64,000 nucleotides of DNA, taken from positions 7,886,501 through 7,950,500 of the forward strand of contig OY783200.1 in assembly GCA_963678675.1 (NCBI GenBank), written 5' to 3'. The translations under genes and the position numbers were made by a program. The notes beneath the pieces were generated by a model, which was not told the DNA's origin, did not search any database, and saw only the letters and a list, made by a program, of their open reading frames with translations. The first letter of the stretch is position 1. The number at the start of each line of letters is the position of its first letter. Positions 21,914-32,533 of the stretch are shown piece after piece. Origin of the DNA: Xiphydria camelus. Taxonomy: Eukaryota; Arthropoda; Insecta; Hymenoptera; Xiphydriidae.

Positions 21914-24134
21914 ATGTCTTCAAAAATGGAGTTTAACGCGAACGTCACTTTGTCACCTGGTGTAATTAAAACTGTTAGTAAATCAAGAAAACGAAAAATA
22001 AATGTATCAGAGTGGAAGTGCATTAAACGCAAAGCCCTTAGAGATGCGGGAAATGAATATATTTCCAAAAGAAATAAGGTTATTCCTGCAAAACAGCCTC
22101 CAACATTGGTAAGCTGAATAACGATCTATGTTGATATTATTTTTATTTTCACGATTTGGAAATCATATACATAAGCACAACAGTGATTATATTTCGTATT
22201 TTGAATTGAACAGCCCTGTGGTGCATATCACGTGCGAATTTTGAAATTCGAAATTTCTAACCACAAAGTTCATTTGCGTACGTTTATATTTTCATTTTTG
22301 TTGTTAGTTTATTTCGAGTGAAGATTGTTTTTTCTAATGCAGAATAGTGTTTAAAAGGAAAGAAAAATTCATATAAAATAACAAGTATTTAGTTCTAAAA
22401 TCCGCTGCCACATGCATGAATTTGACATATTATAAAACCACTAGTGGTGCTAAATTCAAAGTAAATATAGGTGTAAAATAGAATAGATTTTTTGCCCCAT
22501 TATATTTTACACTACAATTTCAGGATCGTATATGTGTTCCTCCTGCATGCTCAAAAGTTGGATGTGCTCATTTGAATCTTCAAAGAAAAATGAAATTGTT
22601 CAATGATTTTCATAAAATACATTATGACGATCAATCTCTTTATCTTCTAAGATGTATATCGTTAAAGGAGCCTGCACGCAGAAGTGGAAAGAATGACGGC
22701 AATTCCAAGAAACTTGCTTCGTTTATCTATAACATAAACGATAAGCAGGTGTGTAAGAAAACATTGCTTGACACTTTCTCAATTACATTCCGCCGCATTC
22801 AAACACTGCAATCTAAACTTAAGGATGGCATTTCCATTCCTAAAGACCAAAGGGGCAGACATAAAAACCGACCTCATGCTCTTAAGGACAACGAAAAAGA
22901 TTTGATAAGGCAACATATAAACAGTTTCCCAAAACAACCAAGTCATTATTCAAGGACAAGAACTGAAAAAGAATGCCTTAGTCCTGATTTAAATTTATGC
23001 AAAATGTATCGTCACTTTAAAGAACAATATCCAAACCTGTCAATTAGTCGTGCCGCCTATGAACAAATTTTTCATAACGATTTCAAGCTCCGATTTGGAG
23101 TTCCAAGGTCAGACACATGTAGGTATTGTGATTTGACTTACATGAAATTGGTTAGTGTAAATACAGAAGAAGAACGTGAAAAGATTTCCGCAGAAAGAGA
23201 ACTGCACCATCGTAAGGCTGAAGCAGGGTATACATTTTTAGAAGATGATAAGAAAACTGCCATAAATAATAAGAATGTTGTTGTTATATGTGTTGACCTC
23301 CAGCAAGTATTGTTTTGTCCAACACTCACGCATTCATCAATGTTTTACCAACGACAACTTTCATGTTATAATTTTAATATTCACGATCTTGGAACTAATA
23401 GGGCTACTATGCACCTATGGGATGAAACCATCGCAAAACGAGGATCTGCAGAAGTAGCCTCATGTATTTTGAAATACGTTGTGGATAACTTTAAAAAATT
23501 GCAGAAGGGTGAAAAACGCACGCTTATTTTTTGGTCCGATAGGTGTGTGGGTCAAAATAACAACTGGAGGATCGTGGCTCTATATTTTTATATTATTCAG
23601 ATAGGTTATTTCACGGAAGTGCATCAAAAGTTTTTGTGTTCCGGACATAGTTTTCTACCCTGCGACCGAGACTTCTCACAAATTGAGAGAGTAAAGAAAA
23701 CTGCAAAAGTTATGATACCCTTAGAATGGAAAGACGTAATAGCAGAGGCTTGTATAAATTCACCATTTTCAATCGTTTTTATGCAACGAGCAGACTTTAA
23801 AGATCTAGGTGGATTGGAAAAAATGATGAATAAGACCATCACCAAAATTACTGAGGTAATGTGGATAAAGCTGTCTTGTGATGATCCTATGGTGGCAAAC
23901 TTCCGAAAGTCCCATAACATAATGCGCCCATGGGAACAGTTTCAGATTATAAAGAGAAAGTGTGGCAATCAGTTACATAAAATTAATGTTCCTGGTGCAT
24001 CAGCTTTATCACTTTTGTACGATGCACCTTTAAAAATAAGTAAAGAGAAAAAGGATAATCTAATGGACATGACTCAGTACTTAGACGATAAGTACAAATA
24101 CTTTTATAACAATATAGCTTGTGAGGATATTTAA
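21914..24134 (+). CDS. DUF7869-family protein, putative RNase H-fold transposase (2 exons)
   Basis: Join 21914-22108 and 22524-24134 (donor GTAAGC, acceptor TTTCAG, phase 0), 601 residues without a stop. The N-terminus is basic (SKSRKRKINVSEWKCIKRKA). At the start of exon 2, a CVPPAC...C set looks zinc-binding. A helical middle follows. The conserved half has ICVDLQQVLFCPTLTHSSMF (Asp about 323), FWSDRCVGQNNN (Asp about 404) and GHSFLPCDRDFSQIE (Asp 446/448, Glu about 453). This D-D-E spacing and the setting inside TIRs make a DDE-type transposase likely, which is inference. The family, as I know it, is widespread in insects as uncharacterised proteins. The start is the first ATG, just after an AACGATCTATGT-like subterminal motif. 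Intactness suggests recent activity. Confidence 0.78.
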
Positions 24135-24137
24135 GTA

Positions 24138-24637
24138 ATTCCTTAACAAAAGTTAAATGTCCAAATAAATAAGTTCAACAAAGCGTTTGTGTCTTCTTTT
24201 TCTTGCGCCCTGATCATAATACGAATTATATGTTTTGTATAACATTTTACCGTAATATAAATACCAAAAGGTTACTACATTATATTACTAATATGACATG
24301 TATTCTCTGAATTTAATGTTCTTAAATGGTGCTTAATGATCAATGAATAGTAGTGCTATAGGAGAACAAAGATTTATGTCACGTTACAATGGAACAATGA
24401 TTCATGTTGTACTATATAAATCGTTATTCCACTGAGAAAAAAAGATGGCATACATTTTTTCTTCTTTAAAGTAAAGGAAGGGATTAAATTTAGACTTCAC
24501 CCAATATTTGCATTTACAGGAATGTGTCTATGCGCGTTTTGACGTAAAAGTATGAAAAATGAACTTCTAAATTGTTTTCCTTGGTTTCTGTAAAATTTTC
24601 GAAATGCAACATAGATCGTTGTTCCGGTGCACGCTTC
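24138..24637. other. 3' non-coding and subterminal repeats of the DUF7869 element
   Basis: An AATAAA signal occurs at 24163 just after the stop codon. Further on, copies of the ATGATYYATGT motif occur in both orientations up to the right TIR. Confidence 0.5.
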
Positions 24638-24641
24638 AATT

Positions 24642-25310
24642 GCTTAAATTGTTTATATTATGAGTTGAAATCGGGGAAAGACAGGGTTCATACATCCGAT
24701 TGAGAAAAAGTAGCCATTCCACTTCATACGCTGCACCTAGATCACGGTGGACCATTTGTACAGTGTCCACAAGAATACGCGAATTTTAACTATTGTTGAT
24801 GGATTCACGAATTTCTGTATGCTTGAAGCGGCGCAGAACACCAAGACCAAATACATTATAAAAGCCTTGCAAGCGATATCTACGTTGCTTGGAGTACCTA
24901 TCCGAATCATAACCGATAAGGGAGCAGGTTTCACTTCACACGTATTTCAGTTGTTTTGTACGGAATTTGGAATAAAGCACACTTTGAATGCCGTGGCAAA
25001 ACCAAAGGTAAATGGCCAGTGTGAGAGGGTAAATCGCACTGTACTGGAAAACATTGACCACAACCACCACCGCTGGCGACTGGAGAAAGTCGAAAACTTG
25101 ATCCAAAAGCCAAGAAACTCATTAGGGTCGAGGCGGTTTTGCTTAGAGGCAGATGCGAGGTCAAGGATCTCGGAGATACGAAGAGAACGCCTGGGCAGCG
25201 ATCGGTAATAGCCGTGGACCAGCTGAAGCCATGGGTCATCTTCAGTACTGCTGATTGGCAGGTGGAGAGGATTAAATGCTTATATGAACAAACCTGGCAT
25301 TCCAAGTTTG
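24642..25310 (+). pseudogene. pol: integrase remnant of LTR element 2
   Basis: HLDHGGPF (about 24738) leads into the core: ILTIVDGFTNF, RIITDKGAGF and a Glu in NGQCERVNRT give the D,D-35-E set. The main frame 24747-25208 breaks before the C-terminal DQLKPWVIF segment (about 25217), which is in another frame and ends near 25310. Sequence between RT and here, including RNase H and the H2C2 finger, is missing. Confidence 0.78.
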
Positions 25311-25945
25311 AGTTGTAAGTAACTGGGCCGAGTCATGAGTTTCGGCGTTTTCTGTTGGTCGTTGAAAACGTGGGCTTAACTCGTGGCGTAGGCTGGACCA
25401 CTTGCCGAGTCGAAATCTCTGGTGTATTCCCCTGGTCAGGGCGTATATGGGCTTAGGTTTCGGCGTAGGCTGGACTATTTGCCGAGTCGAAATCTCTGGT
25501 GTATTCCCCTGGTCACAGGGCGTACATGGGCTTAGGTTTCGGCGTAGGCTTAGACCAACAGTCGGGCTCAGTTTGAAAGTGAGTGATAGTAACTCCGAGA
25601 CGAATGATAGTAGTCTTGTTTGGCGAACGATAGTAGCCACAGGCGAATGATAGTACCCTGGAATACAACTAAAAGGACTGGAGAAACTCGAAGACGAGCG
25701 ATAGTAGTCGACGAGAAAGAGTGAATGATAGTAACTCTGAGACGAACGATAGTAGTCTCGTTTGGCGAATGACAGTAGCCACAGGCGAATGATAGTACCC
25801 TGAATACAACCGGTAAGATTTTTCAGGCAATGGAGTGACGATTCTTCAGGATTGTCGAGGTCGCCAGCAGCTCTACCCCGAGGCACAATAGAAGATAAAG
25901 GTTTAAGGGAACGTCGAGGACAACGTAGTCGTCAGTCTGGCCGAG
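25311..25945. repeat. 3' non-coding region of LTR element 2 with internal direct repeats
   Basis: Two pairs of direct repeats: GAGTCGAAATCTCTGGTGTA.. at about 25409 and 25485, and GACGAATGATAGTAGTCT.. at about 25600 and 25740. GAATGATAGTA is a frequent short motif. No polypurine tract stands out next to the 3' LTR. Confidence 0.6.
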
Positions 25946-26200
25946 TGTGAGGAATGTTTCTTGGCGGAGTCGATGGGAATGCCGTCACCGTATTCCTGAC
26001 ACCCCTCGCTCGAAGGATGTTTATTATATGGCGATAGCGTTGGGTCGAGAGGGAGACTAGGCACCCCGGGTCCTGGATGACGCTATGCGTGGAAACATTC
26101 GAGTTTTAGCCGTTGCAACGAGAGCATCTCTCGTATATATTCCAGCATATACCAGCGTATCAGTACAATAAAGTATTCCTTGAGTTAAATTACTCTTACA
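25946..26200 (+). repeat. 3' LTR of LTR element 2
   Basis: An uninterrupted 255-bp LTR from TGTGAGG to CTTACA with an AATAAA-type signal (CAATAAAGTATT) about 35 bp from its end. It serves as the empty-site reference for the NOF insertion. Confidence 0.9.
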
Positions 26201-26283
26201 TATTTTTCTTCAACTTCTTCTAACCTCGGCTTGATAATTTGAATCTTTACAGAAACTGCGGGGTCTGGCTGCAAGGCGTGTGA

Positions 26284-26374
26284 TCGATTTTTTTGTAATA
26301 AAGTATGTGCAAATTAAAGTGTGTATGCATGTGTGTATGCATAATTTTTATAATACAAGCGTGTCTACGCGCGC

Positions 26375-26405
<31 letters not shown>

Positions 26406-26960
26406 TGTGTGTGGATGATTGTGCGCGATTTTGCGCATAGTCGATTTTTATAATAAAGTAATGATGCGCATGTGTATGTGCGTGTGTATGTGTGTGTGAG
26501 CATGTTTTTTTCTAATAAATGTGTGTGCATATGTGTGCACATGATTTACAATCAATTTGTTTGTATTTTCTCAACCCTCTTCGAACACCGTTGGAACTGC
26601 GTATCAGCGTTGGGATAAACTGCGCATTTTTAATGAAATTGCACCGAGTTACGGGTAATATGAATGAAAAAAAATCACGAGCAAAGGGCTGTATTTGAAG
26701 TGTCGAACGTATACCCAAGCACACATCCTCGTTGCTACCGCAGCCCTGCGGGCCGACCGATTGCAATGTTGACATAAACACAAATAGATCCCTATCGCTC
26801 CTGCTAAAATCGCCCTCCAAGCGCTGTGACGGTGTTTGTAAGCAGCTTCAGCGTTGAAACCCGACCCCATCAAAACTCCACCAAGACTCTGGCGCGCGTA
26901 TTTAACGCCCTCGTTGAAAAAGTCATAATTTTTCTCTCTCAACGCCCGCTCGTCGAGGTT
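26284..26960. other. spacer between gene copies A and B with TG/CG microsatellite
   Basis: Copy A ends with AATAAA near 26300. Two or three degenerate copies of TTTTTATAATA.A(A/G)TA..TGTGTATG follow, and a (CG)n(TG)n tract lies at about 26371-26412. Sequence from about 26540 to 26960 shows no gene. Confidence 0.5.
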
Positions 26961-26964
26961 CCTT

Positions 26965-27144
26965 GGAAACGTATATTTACGAATCGTCGCGCGGACCTAT
27001 TTATCCTAGCCAAGTCGATATGGACTGATACGATTTACAGCAATGGGCGCAACCCCGAGAGAAGAAATTTCGTCCAGGTTCAATCACGTCTCTCGAGACG
27101 CAGTTCGTTAGTCCGGATCTCGCATTCAAAACGTGCACTCCGAA
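26965..27144 (+). promoter_or_regulatory. shared leader of duplicated gene, copy B
   Basis: Homologous to 10665-10792 of copy A and directly followed by the ATG at 27145. No single promoter motif is certain. Confidence 0.5.
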
Positions 27145-27230
27145 ATGTCAATTCCTTCTAATACTCGCGTGTATCCGCCTCCCCCGGATGATGTGTGGGA
27201 ATACAACCCTCACGGCATCGATGTCACCTG

Positions 27231-27719
27231 TAGTGCGGGAGCCCACCGCAAAAATTTGGGTCGATCGCTTTTATGACAAATTTTTACTCGAAACAGTTGG
27301 CAATGTACCGCACAATACTAATTGCTCTTCAGCCAAAGTCGTACCCCCTGCTTTATATCTTATAATAAATTGTTAACAAATGAAATTGTGCAAGGTACTT
27401 CACTCATTGCTTTTATGAAAATGTTCAGTTTCACTAGATAGGGGGCAATAAAATGGACCTTCCAATACCCGGCTGCCACCTATCATCCCCTGCTTTAAGG
27501 GTGGCTGCCGATGTCCAATATGACAATATTGATTAACTAACCTACACCTATCACTTTTATGGACGTATGACATATCGTTGGAAAGCTCATCAAATTTCCT
27601 TCAAAATAATACCCGGCTGCTGCACCGCCCCTGTGGAGGTGAGGCTGCCGAGGTTTTAACACGCTGCGCGAGTCCATTCGAAAACGCAGTTTGAAATGCG
27701 CGCTCTAGACAAGGACAGA
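27231..27719. repeat. left ~490-bp TIR of the 7.8-kb element
   Basis: It matches 34583-35074 in reverse complement, from CGGGAGCCCACCGCAAAAAT to GCGCTCTAGACAAGGACAGA. It includes two GGCTGCC-containing blocks (27465-27515, 27610-27655). Confidence 0.88.
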
Positions 27720-27852
27720 ATGTCGTGCGCCTGTCGTTTATGTGTGCGTACGACTGATACATACCATATATATTTTTTCACAATTGTCACTGCCTCGTGT
27801 GCTTACGTGCCAATTTTTCGATTTTGTCGTGGTTTCTCATTACTTAATGCGA

Positions 27853-28306
27853 CGATGGTCAAGTGTTTTTTATGTGGAGAAGACGGCAATGTCAATGGAT
27901 GTAGCGACGAAAATTATAACAAACTGATAAAAATAATTTAATTCCGCAATCGGAAAAAGTTCCAGTACGGCAACTTGTCATTGTCAAAACAATCAGACGT
28001 TGGATACTATTCCAATTATTTAAAGAAAGTGATAACTTTGAACCCAAAATACCGAGAAGAATTCGAAGATTTTTGTCGCGAGAAAAACGTGAGTTTCCAT
28101 CAGTTTCTCAATTTCAGCGTTATAATAATTTTCGATGCTCATTAACCTCCAATTTTTAAAGCAACGTCCATGCACTCCATCTGACGTAATAACACAGGAG
28201 AATGACGTGGTGGCAAATTTACCCTTGCAACCTTATGAAACTCATGACATTCCGGAAAACAACATCGATGAGTCTTCAATGTCGGAATTTGATACGGTAT
28301 TTATGA
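27853..28306 (+). pseudogene. N-terminal exons of the 7.8-kb element protein
   Basis: ATG 27853 opens MVKCFLCGEDGNVNGCSDEN, a CxxC finger start, and an in-frame TAA follows at about 27939. The same style of sequence continues (GYYSNYLKKVITLNPKYREE) to a donor GTGAGT at 28089. A second exon is likely from 28162 (after TTTTTAAAG) to about 28306. Exon borders are by eye. Confidence 0.5.
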
Positions 28307-28390
28307 CATTTATTTTGGTATCAGGGGCGGATTTACGGGAGGGATGGAACTCGGGGAAAGTTCCTCCCTCCCAAAACTAAAAAAAATTGC

Positions 28391-28470
28391 AATTTTTACT
28401 GTCACTCGGAGTCAACTAACAGTTTGTTTAGAGTAAACAAACTATTAGTTGGCTCCGAGTGACCGTAAAG
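28391..28470. repeat. 80-bp near-perfect hairpin
   Basis: GTCACTCGGAGTCAACTAAC and its inverted copy face each other around GAG, with CAAACT/AGTTTG adjoining the loop. It is probably a tiny fold-back element within the intron of the 7.8-kb element. Confidence 0.7.
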
Positions 28471-29405
28471 ATATAACATATTGTTAATCACGGAGTGTTA
28501 CAACGTTAAAATTTTGAAAATTGCAATATTGTTGTATATTACAGGCTTTCGAGAAGAATGATTATTAATCTGAAATACATGTTTCCGTTATTTTTTATAT
28601 TACAAAAATTACACTTTGGTGAGTTTCACTTTAATGAACTTTAGTAACATTCGAAATTCATAGATAATTACAAATTTTGTAATTTTTGTACGGTTTCAAA
28701 AATATTTCAAGTTTCAAAATCTTTTCGGTTTCGAAAATGTTTCAAATCTTCAAAATATTCGAAAGTTTCAACGTTTTTATGTATTTTTTGCAAATTCGTC
28801 TATTTTTCTTAGCTTCGCAAATGTTATAACTTTCGATGTTTTCCAAATTGTTAACTAATTTAGTTTTCGCAATTTCTTTAATTTTCTAAATTTTCTGCGT
28901 TGTTGGAACTAGAAAAATTTTGGAAATTTTCGAAAAGTTTAGAATATCTCAAATATGCAAATTTCACCATTTGTCTAAATTTTAAAATCTCCAAATTTTA
29001 TGTATCCTAAATTATTATAAACTTTTTATTTTACAAGGTTTATCTGTTTTTCATAAATAAAACTATTTTTTTGTTTTTCTAAAAATCACAGATTTTAGAA
29101 CATTTCAAAGTTTTACCAACTTTGTGAATTCTATTAAGCATTCAAATTTACACAGCTTCTCAATTTATGAAGGTATCACTTTTTCAATATAATTTCAATA
29201 ATTTCAATAATTTTTTATAGCTATTTAATAATAAATCTCACGCCTCGAAAAACCGTGTTTTTCGAGCCGAGTTTTTTCAATTATAGAAAAATACACTTCT
29301 ATCTAAGGACTCAAAATTTTGTAAATTCAGTAGTCGAACTGGAATGAATATTAACCGTTTCTGGAAACGTATATAAAAACGGAGTGTCCTTATTCATATT
29401 GTTAC
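28471..29405. other. AT-rich intron-like stretch
   Basis: No coding signal. Many short repeats of the TTTCAAA.TTTT kind. Bounded at the right by an acceptor TTACAG (29406) before short coding pieces, so it reads as an intron of the element gene. Confidence 0.45.
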
Positions 29406-30940
29406 AGAAAACTATTGTCGCATCAACGCCAACCAAGCCGATCCCGCAAAAAGGTAATAATGATTCTTGTACACCGAAGTCTTTAAAGTCAATTGAAGAT
29501 ACGAGTCAGCAACCACTGGTATCTTCACCTACGTTGATATAAACCAAGCCAACCTCGCAACAACGAATCGAAAACATTTCCGCATCCAAGACTCCGTTGC
29601 CCGCTGAAAACTTGATCCCAGGTTCCCTAGCATCTTCATCTGCATCAACTATTCCAGATACATCACAACAAGTACTCCCTTCTGTTGAGTCAAATCCTAC
29701 TGAAACTGATAAACGTTGTATCTTTTGCGGCACTGAGAGAAAAACAGTCAAGGGTAAAGTAGTAAAAACATGCAGTTCGCCTTCATCATCAAATGTAATC
29801 GCGTCCATTAAAAGTATGGCGAACGAACTGGAAGACAATAATTTGATACTGAAGATATCTCAATACGATCCTGTACCGTACCATACACATTGTTTATCAT
29901 CTTACAAATTTCATTATACTCAAAATACAATTCAGAAAAAGAAAAATGATCCGTGGCACGAAAATCGAGAATTGCATCAAATTGCTTTCGAGGCTTTATC
30001 GTCATACAGCAGGAAATCATTGAAAAAAAAGAAGTTTTTTTCCTCGTTGAATTATTGTCACGATACAAAGCTTTGCTTGTCGAGTACGGGAATAATGTTA
30101 ACGTTAAAGATTTCGCTTCTTACACAGCTGACAATTTACAACGAAAAATAATCTGTGCTTTCGGTAAAAATGTTACGATAGAGACTTCTGATCTTGCGTA
30201 CGGAAAAAGAGTCGTGTACAACCGTGATATTAGTTCAGTTGATTTCGCTACAAAATCTGCAATTGCTGCTGGTCGCGAGAACTCTCAAACGAGAAATGTT
30301 GCATTTGCTTTGCGGAACTCTGTAAAATCTGTTGCTACTCGCAAATTGCCAAAGAACGTGACTGCTGAAAATGTACTTGAAGGAGAATGCGACATCCCCG
30401 ACGACTTATTCGATTTCGTTTCTGACTTAGTTTGTGGGCCTGATAGTCGTAGGAGAAAATCTTTCGAGGATAGTTTCAAAATCAAATCAATTTGTAGTGA
30501 CTTGATTTTTCTAATCAGCAAAGGCAAGGTTAGACCTTCGAAACACCTTGCACTTGGGCTAGCCATGAAATCGATCACAAGCTTGAAAAAAGTCTTAACG
30601 ATTTTAAATAGACATGGTCACACTGTTTCGTACAATACGGCGGAGGAAATAGAAACCGAGATGACTTATACTCATTTCGAGGAAAATTCGGTGGTTCCAC
30701 CTGGCATTCACGCAATTGATGGTCTTCACACTCACGTTGCATTTGATAATTTTTATCGATTCGTGGATACTTGCGGCGGCAAGTTTAGACGACACCGTTG
30801 GCATCGTTTACCAAGTTGATAACGCGGAAACTATTGCAGCAGCTGCAGCAGAATTTGTTGAATCGTCTTCCCTGCACAATCTTCAGAAAGTGTCGAGCAT
30901 GACCCAGTTCCGAGGAAACGTAGGAAATTTGATGGAGTAG
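29406..30940 (+). pseudogene. middle region of the 7.8-kb element protein, finger plus helical part
   Basis: From about 29597 a Ser/Pro-rich stretch leads to CIFCGTERKTVKGK... and, after ~50 residues, YHTHCLSSYKFHY. Together they give a C2HC-type finger. A frame change near 30000-30060 leads into 29953-30819: SRYKALLVEYG, ENSQTRNVAFAL, DDLFDFVSDLV and GIHAIDGLHTHVAFDNF. A frameshift near 30785 moves the end (LDDTVGIVYQ) into the next frame up to 30940. It is clearly one protein broken by indels. No enzymatic motif is certain here. Confidence 0.6.
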
Positions 30941-31960
30941 GTGACGAAATTAGAAGTTACTATCACAAGTCGAATACAGACATGCTATTGCTCCCTTTGA
31001 CTACCATAGTTGATTTTATCGATGGATGTAAGGAATCAAAAAAAAAATCGCTACAGACAGGGACCTTGTGTGGCTGTTGTCTTTGTTTGTAAATCCATCC
31101 GAGCCAATATGGCTTGGTCATAATTGTAGAATGATCAACGACGAATCCTTGTGCCAAAGAGTAGAGTATTTGCCCCCCATAAATGCATCTCCTGTCACGT
31201 ATGATGTAGTTTACGAAACACTGCGTTATACGCGTTCTATTGCTGAGAAATGCAATCAGAAAAAAATATTCGTCACTTATGACCTGGCCATTGCAAAAAT
31301 GGCAATGCAAATACAGAGACAAGAAAGTCCACTCTTTGACGACATTTTCGTGAACCTCGGCGCTTTTCATATGCAGATGGCATTTTTCAAAGTTGTTGGA
31401 AAATACATAGATTCCTCAGGTTTGGTTGATATCTTGATTCATTCTGACGTTCTTGCGGGGGGGTCGGTGGATGCATTCATCGACAGCAAGCATTTCAATA
31501 GATGCAAACGCATCTATCCTTTGCTCAGTGCTGCCCTTCAGATACTGCATTTTCAACGTTTTCTCGATGAACACAATATTGATGTTGATGTCTTATCCGA
31601 CGATCTGTTAGAGTTGAAAAATAACCCAATGGGCCTCAATTAGCCACTTTCACTTCGTGATTCGCTCAAATCTGTGTTTTGAAGGAATATAAGAATTTCT
31701 ACGATATGACTGTGGCTGGTATGCATGGGAAAACTGCTCAATTCTAAATTCGATTTGTCGAGCTTATTTGCATCCATCACAGATTTTCACGGAGCATCAG
31801 ATGCGGACATTTCGATATGTATATCGATTCGATTTCAGACATGACTGATTTGTTTTTCGTCATGAACCAGCCAAACTACGCTCGATGGTCTGTCGCTTAT
31901 TTGAGTAATTTGATCAGTTTAAAAACTGATAATTCTCCATTGATGGCGGACTTTGCTCAA
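30941..31960 (+). pseudogene. central region of the 7.8-kb element protein (31068-31643 open)
   Basis: The open part carries PSEPIWLGHNCRMIND, VEYLPPINASPVTYDVVYET, KKIFVTYDLAIAKMAMQIQ and VNLGAFHMQMAFFKVVGKYI, then SKHFNRCKRIYPLLSAALQI. A TAG at 31641 ends it. A decayed stretch (31644-31950) still reads EYKNFYDMTVAGMHGKTAQF and MNQPNYARWSVAYLSNLI across frame changes. These blocks recur in repeat-borne proteins of many animals (family knowledge). The conserved Asp in TYDLA could belong to a nuclease or integrase-like fold, but this is not established. Confidence 0.6.
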
Positions 31961-32531
31961 GGGGCTTTCCAAGGGGCAAACCATTAACGCCGATGATGGC
32001 AATACATTGACAGGAGTATCTCACTTCACGAATTCGTTCTCTGCACGACAAAGGTGGGCGTTGAGCCACAGTATGCGAACAAAAATCGTATCAAAAGTTT
32101 TGGAAGATATCTCTCTGTCTTGTAAAGATGATGTTTCGCATTCTTTGAAAGCTAATCGAATTGAGAAAGATCGAAAACATCTCGACGCTATAATTCAGAC
32201 CATCAATGAATATATAAATCCTTTCGACGCTAATGTTGATAAAAAAGAAATGTTCAACATCTCTACTGGAAAAGCGGCCTCTACTGTGGTTGTTGAGTTT
32301 TTGATAACCTGTCGAGCATTGGGCCGCGAACAGAAAGAGCGTTTCATCGCCTTATGCCTGGAAAATCCCAAAAATTTCAATGAACGTATGAAACGGAATA
32401 AGATATGCAACTTCGCATTCGATTCTGTTAAGACAATACGGAAAAGCGCTGATGGAAAGAAGCAGGTCGCGATGAAAATGGAAAGAGATGTTTTTGGACG
32501 ACTTTTAAAAATTGCTCTTGAAAAAAAATAG
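31961..32531 (+). pseudogene. region between central and nuclease-like parts of the 7.8-kb element protein
   Basis: Open 31953-32531 with FTNSFSARQRWALSHSMRTK, YINPFDANVDKKEMFNISTG (a basic-helical region with NPF and KAAS) and FGRLLKIALEKK at the end. Two bases separate the stop from the ATG of the next frame, so the two were probably one continuous frame now broken by an indel. Confidence 0.6.
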
Positions 32532-32533
32532 AC

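Larger units (their letters stand above)
21742..24637 (+). mobile_element. 2.9-kb DUF7869-type DNA transposon, apparently complete
   Basis: The terminal inverted repeat GAAGCGTGCACCGGAA is followed by an ..AACGATCTATGT motif on both sides. AATT is duplicated at 21738-21741 and 24638-24641. The motif GGAAYAAYGATCTATGT recurs in the subterminal zones (about 21800, 21900, 22120 at the left; inverted or degenerate near 24360-24430 and 24607 at the right), which looks like a set of transposase binding sites. It carries one two-exon gene with no break. The AATT duplication would suit Sola1-like elements (AWWT), but the superfamily is not established here. Confidence 0.75.
13750..26200 (+). mobile_element. 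Ty3/Gypsy-like LTR retrotransposon 2 with two nested transposons
   Basis: The LTRs begin TGTGAGGAATG and end CTCTTACA. TATT target duplications lie at 13746-13749 and 26201-26204. Removing the NOF element (13877-20061 with its duplication) and the DUF7869 element (21742-24641) leaves about 3.4 kb: LTR, primer site, a short Arg/Ser-rich frame, CCHC knuckle, part of RT, integrase, LTR. Protease, RNase H and parts of RT are deleted. The two LTRs (250 and 255 bp once the NOF insertion is removed) differ by a few indels and substitutions only, so the insertion looks recent while the internal part is badly reduced. It sits in the intron of gene copy A. Confidence 0.88.
11735..26283 (+). pseudogene. 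two-exon gene of unknown function, copy A, broken
   Basis: Coding pieces: 11774-11913 (an open frame reading SSDSDSSVKEYNP..., shifted relative to the ATG at 11774), 13613-13716 (RRAVEEIFEVNGIDGVHI, then a stop) and exon 2 from 26253 to the stop at 26283. The donor CCG|GTAAGA (13716/13717) and acceptor TTTACAG|AAACTGCGG match those of copy B at 36128 and 36211. The 1.7-kb MITE interrupts exon 1 and the 12.5-kb LTR element sits in the intron. The frameshift, an internal stop and the insertions make it a pseudogene. I do not recognise the protein. A polyadenylation signal AATAAA follows at about 26300. Confidence 0.55.
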
